Positions 47,819 through 58,442 of a stretch of 64,000 nt of DNA are shown here, in pieces. The stretch is from Malurus cyaneus samueli (lineage: Eukaryota; Chordata; Aves; Passeriformes; Maluridae), in NCBI GenBank assembly GCA_009741485.1, contig VKON01000103.1, positions 2,186,217 through 2,250,216 of the forward strand, written 5' to 3'. The notes below the pieces were generated by a model. The model was given only the letters and a program-made list of their open reading frames with translations, did not search any database and was not told the DNA's origin. The number at the start of each line of letters is the position of its first letter. The stretch's first letter is position 1. The translations under genes were made by a program, and so were the position numbers.

Positions 47819-50551
47819 CCTGGGTCAGCGTTTCTTCTTCCTTTGAGAGCACATGGTTTTTCCTCAGAGCAAATGAAGCCTCTCTAATCTTCAGCCATGC
47901 TCCATTTACACATGAGTAAACAGGTTAAAATGTTCAGAGAAGGAGAGGATGGTGTGAGGGGTAATGCAGAGTGGCAGCAGTGATACTGCAGAGCAGTCTC
48001 GTGGATTTTGCTCTGGGTTGTCCCTGTCAGTGCACTGAGGAGTGGGTACAGTTCTGGAGAAGAGGTTTAAGAGGTTTACTCTTTTTCCTCCTGCCAGGGG
48101 ACACAATACTCTCAGGATGACCCTCCTGAGCTCAGTGCACCATTCACTGCCTCCCTGCGAGCCAGGACCCTGCCTCAGTGGCCAAAAGAGATAAAATGTG
48201 CCCAATCCCAAAGTTGTGTCTCTGAATAAGGGAGCAGTGAGTTTCCTTATGTTAATTCTCATTTTCCTGCCTGTTTCTTTGTGGTCTGGCTGGCCCAGTA
48301 TCCCTCCTATCACCCAGTTCCCCCTGCCAGCACCCACCACCCCAGAGGATTTCCCTCCTGGAAGGGGCAGGAAGGAGAAGGAGCAGCAGCAATCTGTTTT
48401 ACAGTGTGTTTGCACGCACAGCTTTCCTCCAGGATGCAAATGAGCACAGAAGAATATCAGAATTACAGATCCTACAATGATTATTGGACATTATTTTTGC
48501 ATTTGGGCAGTTTGTCCAATGTAATTCAGCCCTTGTGGGCTCACAGCTCATCCCTGTCGGCACAGGTCACCATATGCTTCACAGCTGGTCCTAAAAAAGA
48601 AGCCATATTACACCTATGATGGCAAATATTTTAGGGGGCAGTCTCTCCAGAGACTGATAAACTGTGACCAGCAGTCTTGACAATTTAGCAGTTGCATTAA
48701 TCAGCATTAAAATCTCATTTTACTATTACAAGCATAATTACTACTAATCCAAATGATGACTAAAATGAGCAATTTCACGAGTTTTGTTACTTAGCAAGCT
48801 GATACAGACAACTTTTTCTAAAATGTAGGCATTTTTTAAAAAAAGCTGACAGCAAGTCCACCACTGTGTCTCATCAAAAATTATTGGACCAAACTAACCT
48901 CATCAGTGATGATAGAGCAGAAGTGTATTTAATCAGAAAACAAGAAAAGGGTGTAGACTTCATAGATATGTTTTTTAGAATTCAGATCTTTCATTTGTCA
49001 CAGGAGAAAGTGTTGCTTTAGAATTGGCTGGAATATCAGAATATTTGCTGTCAGGTGGATATTTCAGTTTATTTTTTAAAAGAGCCAGGGAAAAGCAGTT
49101 TGGTTCTCTTCTTCATGTGGTTCTCTTCTCATCAAATCAAAATCCATCCTGTGGATGCCACCGCTGTGTGGGCCAGAAAAATGAAACTGCATTTTCTTTC
49201 ACTGAAAACACTTTCTCCGTCCCTATTGGAAGAAGTGAGAAAATTTAGTGAAAATTTGCATCCCCAAATTCAGTGTAGCAGGAAGGTCTGCAAAAACATT
49301 TGCAGATGGTTTTTCACAATGGGAAATGCTCTGAAATTGCTCTGGAACTGCAGTTGTGCCTCTGCTCTGTGCCCTATGGGCAGCTCTGTGAGAGCAAACA
49401 ATTCCTACAGCATCTTTAGCTGAAATTTCCCCTTTTTCTGCTGAGGGGCAGAGAGTTGTTTCATTCGCCCAGCACCAGGGTGACTAAATGCATTTTTGAT
49501 GGGCAGCTTTTAGGTATTATCAGCTCTTTTAGGTACTATTTATTGCCAGGTACGATGAACTCATTTTAAATTAACTGTGTTACAGCTACAAAGCAAGGAA
49601 AGACATTTATCCCAGGCACTGCAATTAAATTGGGTTTCCTCTGAATTCCACCTTTAAATAAGGTGGCTATTGGGGTAAATGAGCTGGCCTGGAGCTGTCC
49701 CATGAGTTTCCTTTAAAGGCTTTCCTGGCTGACTCCCTGCCAGGTGAGAAACTGGAGCGTGAGGCACTGGAAATCACTGGAAAACTCCTTTTTCCCAGCT
49801 ACCAAGAACTGTGGTGCTCATGGAGGAAAATACAGGCAATGTGCTGGATTCCTCACATGAGCAGGTCTCCAGAGTTGAAACTTATTTTAAGCTTTGCTTA
49901 TTTTTAGAGAGCTTCTTGCTGTTGTTGTCAAACCCGTGCTAAAGCAATTACTGTCTCCAGGGTCACCTGGAGTTCAGTATCACTGAGAAACTTGGAGCAG
50001 GGCAGGGAATGGCACAGATTTTGTCCCTTGAAGAAATAGAGCAGCTCCCTTCTTGCCTCTCTGCCTCCTTATTTTTATTTTTTTTTTAAATCAGAAGCAG
50101 GTTTAAGCCCTTTTCTTTGACTGCATCATGCCATGCTGCCAAAAATGCCCTCCCCTGCTCCAAGTAGCAACTCCCCCCCAAAATGCAGACCCTGACAAGT
50201 GCAGGGGGCAGCTCCAGCCCCTCCTTTTTCCTGGCCCCTCAGGGATGCTGAGCCAGCCAAGCCATCATCAGGTTTGAGAGCAATCCACCCAGACGAGATG
50301 GGTTTTGACACACAATCTAACGGGGATGAACCGAGATGTGACAAAGAGCAAACGAAAGCCAAAGCAGGGAATAAACACGGCCATTCGAGGGAACTCCTCA
50401 AATGTGCTTTTCCCCTTGATCAGCTGCTCCTTCCCTGTCCAGCTGAAGCAGTGGGTATGGAATTGGGCTGTGTGTTGCTCCTGTGGGATTGTGAGTGCTG
50501 CCACGGGGAGACTCTGCTGCCTCCACGCAGCTCCATTTTCTGACTTTCCTT

Positions 50552-50607
50552 CAGTCACATCATTTTTACATTCAGAATGACTGCAGTCACATCATTTTTA
50601 CAATCAG
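50552..50607. repeat. 32-bp tandem duplication
   Basis: The core 'cagtcacatcatttttaca' occurs at 50552 and again at 50584, with the spacer ttcagaatgactg between. Confidence 0.9.
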
Positions 50608-51764
50608 GTGGGGTTTTTCTACTCAGTCCCTTGGCTGGAGAATTGCTGTGTAATGCAAGGCTGCTGTTCCTGTAGCTGAAAGCTCCGATCCCAGAGCTTG
50701 CACAGAGAGAGAAGCTGCACTGGGGAGGAATGGGGCAGAACCAGCAAACACAGGAACCACCAGGACCATCTTATGGTTTGTGTCAGAGCCCTGTCACCAT
50801 CCTCTCCACCACAGGAGGACTCCCCAGCCCTGGTAAGTGCTGCATTCCTGGGGAAAAAGCCACATTCATTGTTGTTCTCCCTGCCATGGAAAAGCAGAAT
50901 TCATGTGGGGCTGTCCCAAAATGAGTTCTGCTTCCACAGTTATGTTCCAGGGAAAAGCAGGATGGATGTAGCTGTTGTTTGAAGGGGGGAGGAAGGTTAA
51001 AAAAAAAATTAATCAGAAAATTGCCTTCTCTCCTTAATCACCTGCTGCATTTTTCACATTTTTGAGTTGTACTGCTCCATTTACAGCAGCTGCAGGTGGA
51101 GGACTACTTTAAATGCGTTTATTTTTATATTCACCTTTAAATACAACATGCTTTCACTTCTATCTGTGTGTGTGTTCACACCACAAATGGAAACCTTCTG
51201 ATGTTCTGTGCATTGACAAACAGCCAGGGGTGTCAGGATGGTTGGTTTTGTGGGATACCCAAAACCATCACTTGGGTTTTCAGGGCTGTTTTCATCATAC
51301 CCACCCATGAGGGGTTTTAATGACTCAATAACTCAAGAAGCTGTGAGAGAAATTTATTTGCAGCCTCTCTGCCATTCATGAAGATACCTACTCAGAGATA
51401 AACCTGTTTGTTAACTCAGAGTGGTGATTATGGGCAACCCTCGGGTCAGACCTCTTAGGCAATACAAAAATGCTGCAGCTTTCATCACAAATGGATTCTG
51501 TACGTCCTGTGCAACTGGAAATGAGCAGGGAGAGCTGTAATCCTGTACCCAGGAGAACCAAAGGTTTTGCTGTTAAATTCTGAGCTGTTGGTGCTCGTCA
51601 GGCACGTGGGTTGTGTTTGGTAACCGCGAACAGAACCAAAATCAGAGTTTTGATACCCCTTACAGTGGAAATAAAATACATTTTGTTCTCATATTTGCTA
51701 ATGAGAAGTAAGTGCACCAGGTAATCACAGCAGGATTTAAATAATCCCCTGATGGAGAGAGGGA

Positions 51765-51820
51765 GGCCTTGAGGAAAGGGCCAGGCCTCACTGGCCTTCA
51801 GGAAAGGGCCAGGCCTCATT
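51765..51820. repeat. 28-bp tandem duplication
   Basis: Two adjacent copies of a 28-bp unit beginning ggccttgaggaaagggcc / ggccttcaggaaagggcc and ending ggcctcact / ggcctcatt. They differ at two positions. Confidence 0.92.
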
Positions 51821-51975
51821 GCCTGTGAGGGTGCTGTCAGCATAAATAATGATCATGAACTTCAGCTCCGAGCAATCAAACTTCATCGTATCAGAGGAGC
51901 CCCATTAAACGCTCAGCCTGTTGTTGATTTGATGGAGTGTGGTCAGTTCCTGAGGGAAGGAGAGGAGGGGATCGA

Positions 51976-52448
51976 TGTGGAGGGACATTTTCTGTCTCTT
52001 GCTGAGGCACCAAGGAACGGCTCAGGAGGGAAGATTCGGACCATTCAATATCAGTGATAAAGCAAACTTCAACTTTATTCATGTCACACACTGGTTATAT
52101 ATGCTCGTAGTTAATTATGCCTACTTGCTACAATATTATTGGCTAAGCACAGAAAGTTACATTCTCCTTTCACTCCTCTCTTCGGTTCTTCCCCAATCTC
52201 TCAAAAACATCCTGACCTTGACTATTCTTAGTGCTTACATCCTGCAACATATCCAAAACATTCTGTATTTGAACACTCTGGACACACACACGTCCCACAA
52301 TATTTCCCATTATCAACACAGAGGCCCAATGCTGCCCCTGAGCAATATTTTCAGTTATTAATGCAAAAAAAAAATTTGCTAGCACCCAGTTTGCTTGCAC
52401 GAGCCTTCCAGGGAGCTAAGTCCCTTTTCATAAAGCCGTTCTGCAACA
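51976..52448 (-). mobile_element. solo LTR of an endogenous retrovirus (family B)
   Basis: On the minus strand the element starts TGTTGCAGAACGG and ends CCCTCCACA, giving TGT...ACA termini. In order it has a CCAAT box (complement at 52138-52142), a TATA-like ATATATAAC (about 52093-52102), and an AATAAA signal (complement at 52074-52079) followed by a U5-like region. The length of 473 bp is typical for an LTR. Flanks gatcga (left) and gcttga (right) match at four of six positions, so a target duplication is uncertain. No primer-binding site or polypurine tract is seen beside it. The plus open frame at 51975-52361 is antisense to it. Confidence 0.8.
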
Positions 52449-52458
52449 GCTTGAACCC

Positions 52459-52482
52459 CTGATTTCCCTTGAGGGAAATCAG
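52459..52482. other. near-perfect palindrome beside the LTR
   Basis: Two perfect 11-base arms (ctgatttccct and its complement) separated by two bases. It starts ten bases beyond the LTR edge. Confidence 0.85.
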
Positions 52483-52725
52483 ACTCAGAACTGCATTTTC
52501 TAAAGTTTTTTGAGGCGCTGCTCAGCTCCTCTCCTGGGTTCTGGTGTTTTCCAGTCCTTATCCAGGTTGGTGATGGATTTGCTCTGCTGTGAGGATGCTT
52601 TCTGAGCTCTCACCCAGTGCAGAAGGTGAGGAAGGTTTCAGTGCACCTTCTGTTCCCTCTCTGTTTGAGGTTCTGCAAGTCCAAATAACCTGCCTGCTTC
52701 GATTTGCTGATTTTTGTGTCTCTGC

Positions 52726-52930
52726 TGCCTTGAAAGGCCGGTTTTTAATAATGACACAGACACGGTTAAGGGGATAAAAAGGGTTTTCCCTCGGTATTTG
52801 GGATTCCAGGTGCACAACTTGATGGCAGAATGCACACCCGTGTACAGCACGGGTACAAGTTTTATACGCTTTATACAGGAATTAGCATATCTATCTAGGA
52901 TTCCCCAATAAGAAACTTAAAAATGCAGGA
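52726..52930 (-). mobile_element. truncated LTR, family A copy 2
   Basis: It repeats the first ~200 bp of 47335-47818 in the same orientation, with a few, mostly transition, differences and a small insertion beside the TATA box (tttatacgctttatac against tttataggtttc). Identity stops near 'aataagaaacttaaaaatgcag', so most of U3 is missing or unrelated. The open frames at 52558-52911 overlap it on both strands and are artefacts. Confidence 0.85.
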
Positions 52931-53280
52931 CTATGGAAAAAATTTAACTTAAGAAGTGCCCTGAAAAATAAATAAGGGCAAGATCATTATAAAGGAAAAT
53001 GTCTTTTTATTTGAAAGCTCTCTGTTCCTCCCCGTTTACAAATGTGGGTCTTGAGCTTTGTGGGTACAACTGTTTCCCCAAAAGGAGAATATCAGATGAT
53101 GCTTCTGAGCTCTACCTCAGTTAGCTGAATGTGTTTGATGTCAGAAACACAGCAAATAAGATAGAGAAACAGATAAAGGTTTTACAAACAGATTTCATGG
53201 GTTTTCCCTTTCTAATTGCCAGTTGAATATTGGGAAATTTGACCTAATTCATGCCCTACTCTTTCAAGGGGGCTTCAGCA

Positions 53281-53385
53281 GGCTGTGACACATTTTTGTA
53301 GGGCAGGGGGTGGCTGTGATGCCTTTTTGTGGGGCAGGAGGTGGCTGTGACCCCTTTTTGTGGGGCAGGGGGTGGCTGTGACAGG
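53281..53385. repeat. 31-bp minisatellite, ~3.5 copies
   Basis: Units begin at 53281, 53312, 53343 and 53374 with ggctgtga, then a variable 'cacattttt / gccttttt / cccttttt', then gtggggcagggggt. The last copy is partial. Confidence 0.93.
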
Positions 53386-53757
53386 TTGGTGTGGCAAGTG
53401 CTGCAGGAGCCCCCACAATCCCGAATTTCAGCTGATTATTGTGGCCAACAAACCCTATTATCTCAGCCCAGGAGTTTTCTCACTTTTACCCTTCCTAAGT
53501 GAGAGACTGCTGGGGTTAAACCTCGACACCTTGGGAAAAATGTGAAACATCTGCAGCAGAAAGTACGGGAATGAAAGTGCCAGCCATTCATCATGGAGAA
53601 TTTATGAATGTCTCCCCCTCACATCTCAAATCTTGCAGTCATTGAAGGCCACAACATTCAGATATTATTGCCACATATCTTATACCAAGCAGGGATTCAA
53701 CTAACCTGAGGTCAGGGGAGTGGGAGCATGGAAATGCTTTCACCTTGTCCTCCTGGG

Positions 53758-53860
53758 TTTTTTTTGTTTTGATTTTTTTTTTTTGTGTNTGTGGTTTTTT
53801 TGTGGGTTTTTTTGTGGTTTTTTGGGGTTTTTTTTTGTTTGTTTGTTTGTTTGTTTTTTC
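53758..53860. repeat. T/G-rich simple repeat with one N
   Basis: Runs of T with G interruptions ending in gtttgtttgtttg. Base 53789 is N. The Phe-rich and Lys-rich open frames on the two strands are artefacts. Confidence 0.92.
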
Positions 53861-56800
53861 TGCAACAGGAGTGTCCCTAACAGCCCTGAAAATCCCTGTC
53901 CTGCTTTCAGCTTTTGACATCAGATCTTGCCACGTTTTACATCCTCAGAACAAAGCCTGGAGCTGGCAGATTTCATCTTGGGGGATGTCATTTACTTTAA
54001 TTAGCAGATAACACTGCCCCTGAGTGAGACGCTGCGTGGTCTTTGTGACTCACACGGCAAAGGCAGAATGAACTGTCCTAAGGTTTGAGAACAGCTTCAA
54101 ATATCGCTTATTTCCATCCCTGATTCAGGCACTTTGTCTCCAAATTGGCTCCAGAAAGCAGGCATATCAAGGATCAATATACTTCAGGGAATGTGTGGGA
54201 GGAAGGGAAGAAGAGTGATGGTGAGATGATTCCCATATTGCTTCGGGGTGCATTAATATTTCCTTGGCCACAAAACACAGATCACAGGTGAGCTAAACTC
54301 CAAAATAATATAGGTTTCGCTGCATAATAATTGCGTGGGCAAGGAGCTCTGTAGGTATCTTTAATGGGTACCAAACATTTGTTGGGAAAGCAGGAAGAGA
54401 GAATGGTGATTTAAGACCAAAACAAACAAACAAAAAAAATGGAACTAAGCCCAAAAAAATGGGCTCAGAATATGACACAGCAATATTCTGTAACAAACAC
54501 AGGAATAATGTGTGACCTTCTGCACAGTCAGAGCCATGGGCTGAAAGACCAGGTGAGAATGACTCAGTTTCAGCAAAAAAAACCCCTAAAACCATACCAA
54601 AGAGGATATTAACCTCCAGTAATTCACATTTTGGGCAAGGTGGGAGCAGGACCTGAGGCCAGGGCAGTGCCACAGTTCACGCTTCCCTGAGTGGCTTTAA
54701 CAACAGCACTTCACTTTGCTCTTAATAAAAAACGTCAGGAGATTAAGAGCAAGCTGAAGATTCCTACTGCCATCCTGGGATTTAGAGGTTATGCTGGAAT
54801 CATTAATACAACCACTATTTGAACTCTTTTGATCACCAGGTATTAAATTCATCTGTAAGTACATAAATCCTGGGAAGCAGGAAAGCAGAGCCACCCGGCG
54901 TTGCTGGTCCTTATTCATCTGCTTTTCTCATCATTGCCAGAGCTTGTAATGTCCCTCAATCACCTCCTGAGCAGCATAAAGAACCAGTGCAGCAGGGCCT
55001 CCCCACAAAAAGCTGTCCTAAATTATCTTGGAAGCTCTGTTTTCTTATTTCAGACTCTCTCAGAGCATCCATTCAAATCCCAGGTGGTTTTGTTCCCTCC
55101 CCGAGGTTCCCGTTTGTGATTTGTGTGTTGCACATTCCTGTGTGTGAGGGGCAGATTTTCCTGCAGTTTTGTGTGGCTTTTCACCTTTTCTGGGAAGAGT
55201 TTATTCTGTGTTTTATGATGATGCTGAGGAGTCATCCCCTGGCACACCTGTTCTGCCTCGCACATGCCATCATCCTCCACATGCCCCGTTGTAGCTCCTG
55301 CAACATCATCCCTGTGCTGATGTGATAAAGAAGAAAGCTTTCTCTTTTTTTAATTATTTTTTTAAATTTTTAATTTTTCTTTTTTGAGTGGAGCGGGAAT
55401 TTCTCTTTATGGCGGGCAATGCATGGGGTGGGGGGATGAAATGAGTGACTAACACAAAACCCGCACTCCAAAACCAGAAGACCTCAAACCATTTATTACA
55501 TCCAAATCTGCATTTCAAGTGGATGAGTCAGCATAGTAGTCAGGGAACTCTCAATGGCAATTTCTTGTTGTTTTAGAAGTTCCTAACAAATATTTCTAAG
55601 TCAGACAAAGGATGATGCTAATGAGCCTGCTGAGCTGACACTGCCTTTCCACAGCTTTTCGAGACAATTGGCCACGTTTTCTTCTAAAAGCAACTCTCCC
55701 ATTAACAGGAGCCCTACAGAACACAGAGAAACAATTCCTCTAATTGTATTTTCTATTTGACTTCAGGGACTATTTGAACAAAACTGTCACTCCGAAATAT
55801 TTTGCCATTGTTTTGTGGTCGTTCTTCTCACATCCTTTTCTACCTTTAAAATGAAGATTCACGTGAAGCCCTCTCCTTGCTCTTGCAGCAAGCTGCTGTT
55901 TTGTTTGCTGGGTTTTTTTTAGGGGTTTTTTAAGCGTCACTCACAGCTCAGGTGAGGTGACAGGATCTCTCAGGAGGTGAAATGGTCTTAGTAATGCTTT
56001 AGCCTTTCATTACTCAGCCAGATTGTGGAGTCTATCAATCACACCCACCCTGACGTGCGGGTGAATTAATTGGTGCGTTTGACAAGGACGGTCCTTACCC
56101 CGTGTTCTTCTGACAGCTGCCTTTGCCATCAGGAATTTGTCACCTTCCCCTTCTCCTAAGCTGCTGGAGGAACCTGAGTACATCAGGTGAGGACATCACG
56201 AGATTTTTTTTTCTCCTCTTGCTGTACAATCTCAACATCTGGTGATAACTAAACCCTAAATAAAATTATGGGCGTCCATGCCATCAATAAACCAGCGGAG
56301 CTGTGCTGTAAACAATCCCCTGACAAAGCATCCAAGGAGTCAGAAAACTAATTCATTATCATCAGGAAAGTTAGCACCCTTCAGTAATGACTTTCTGTGT
56401 GTTCTTCAAGTGCCAGTGATACTCATTAAGTGGGAGTTGCTCCCAGTTTGGGGACTGATGTTTGTTTACAAGGCTGAACTTCACCTCCCAAAAATCAGGT
56501 ACAGGTTTGGGTTAGAGCTGGATGTAAATAGTTCTGGGCATGGAACACTGCAGGGAAGCTGTGCTGCTCGCTGGATGCCCCTGTCCCATTCTGAGACATT
56601 TTCTAGAGTTTCTTACTTCCTTTTATGGGGCTGCTCTCAGCTTTTTCTGGCCTTTTAAGAGAACAGATTAGAAAATTATTGGTATTTTAAAGAAAACAAG
56701 GTGTGGGCATGCTCCTCCTCAGATCTGGCAGGGTTCAAATGTTAGTTTGTAAATAATTAGGATGTGCTAAAGCTATCAGGAAATCAAGACTTACAACAAC

Positions 56801-58409
56801 TCTGTAAAAAGAGAAAAAGAAGGGCGTCCCAGACTTCCTAATTCCCCAGCTCAGCAAACAAGTACTGGCTACTTGGCTTTTCCAGGACCTTGTGCAGCCA
56901 GGTTTTCATTTATGCCTTACTAGATTTGCTAAGCAGTGGTAACCACTAAAGGTTCAATCACCCAAATCTTGGTGGAAAGATACAGAGGTGACATTATTAC
57001 AGTGTTTATGGCTGTTGAGGGGAAATAGCTGTGACCAGCTCGTTGTATTTTCTTTGACCAGGTCAAATGCTGGTAGCCAAAAAAAACAATTTTATCCAGC
57101 ACACGGGCATTACCACCAAACTCTTTTGGCAGGTAGTCCAAGGAAAGTAAAATTAAAATGGTCTTGTCATGATACATTAAAAAAAACAGCAGGAAACAAT
57201 CTGGAAGGTTCAGTCCCACAGTTTCTGGTTGGAAAAACTTCCTTTGTGGTTCCACTTTCATGGCCAGGGGCTGCTCTCCTGGACCAGGGTTTCCACAGCT
57301 GGAATAAACACTGGGATGCCTCCACAGAAAAATAGATCTCTGCCCTCTTGCTCTGCCTTTCATCCCAAATAAAATCCCCTAAGATGGGGGAAGAAGGTGA
57401 GGGGAGCAACTTTCTTATTGCTTCTACATCCGGCTGCAAAGCTGGTCAGTGACAGCTTTCAAAAAACTGGAAAGGTATCCCAGTCTCTGCAGATCTGATT
57501 ATATCACCTCTGATTTAAATGGATGTTTTAAACAAATGATGCAATCAGCCAGCAGAGAAAGTTGTAAAAATTAGATGTAGTTTAATGGTGAAACATTTCC
57601 ATTTTTGAGGCTCTACATTGAATTACGCAGCAGTGCATCAAACGAACTTTCAAACCAAAGTGACCTTTGGGCAAAGTATATTGAAATAATCTTACTTTAT
57701 AAAATATTGGTTAGGGGAAAAACCCCCCAGCACCTGGCATACATAGATTTTGCCATTTCAGAAACTTGTCTTACTAAATGAAAAAGCACAGCCTTGTAGG
57801 TGTTCATTAGCAGCAGAAGTTGCAAAGGGATCCATAGATACAGTCAGTGTGATCAGACTGAAGTGTTAAATTACCTAAGCAAAAGCTGCAGCAGTAGATT
57901 TCTCTTAGGGGAAAAAAAGGATGGTCAAGTAGACACAGGCAATAAGATTACCTTTAAAATGTTTTACTGTAGACCTAAAATAGCTACCCAGCTTTGGAAA
58001 AAAAAAAGAGAGAGAAAGAAAGAGGGGGGGCAAAGAGGGAGAACATAATTTCCAAACCCTTAGCTTATTTTTAATTTATAGTCCTTGGAAAAAAAATAAG
58101 TGGATAGCCCAATCATTTATATGCCCGGGCAAAAGCAATACATCTATATAAAAGTACAGTGATATATTTCTGTTGCTAGTTTAATGTGCTGCTCCGTGCC
58201 CTGTGTGTTCTGATTCATTGGAGAGCAGCAATCATGTCGACAGGAGCTGTTCTTCAGTTCCCATCAGCGACAACTAAAGGCCAATTCAAGGTTGTGGCGG
58301 GGTCATGAATCTCACACAGTCACTGATGGAACAATTTTCCTTCTGTGTGATGCCGTCGGTGGGACAGCGAGGGAAAACTGCTGCAGGTATGGCTCCTTCT
58401 CCCACCCTT

Positions 58410-58442
58410 CTCTTTTTTTGTTTTTTTTTTTTTTTGTTTTGA
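58410..58442. repeat. T-rich tract
   Basis: Poly-T interrupted by single G bases. Confidence 0.88.

Larger units (their letters stand above)
47819..51975. other. intergenic, no gene recognised
   Basis: GC is somewhat higher than in the introns. The longest open frame of the window is here (47906-48439 minus, 177 codons), but it has no recognisable domain, no retroviral motif and no splice context, and I treat it as chance. Short tandem duplications lie at 50552-50607 and 51765-51820. Confidence 0.7.

Noticed and set aside
47906..48439. 177-codon minus-strand open frame, the longest in the window
   Set aside because: No recognisable domain, no retroviral motif despite lying next to an LTR, and no splice signals or context. 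It lies upstream, not inside, of the solo LTR, which has no polypurine tract beside it. In GC-richer DNA this length arises by chance.
56929..57363. 144-codon minus-strand open frame
   Set aside because: No domain, overlapped by open frames on both strands, no splice context.
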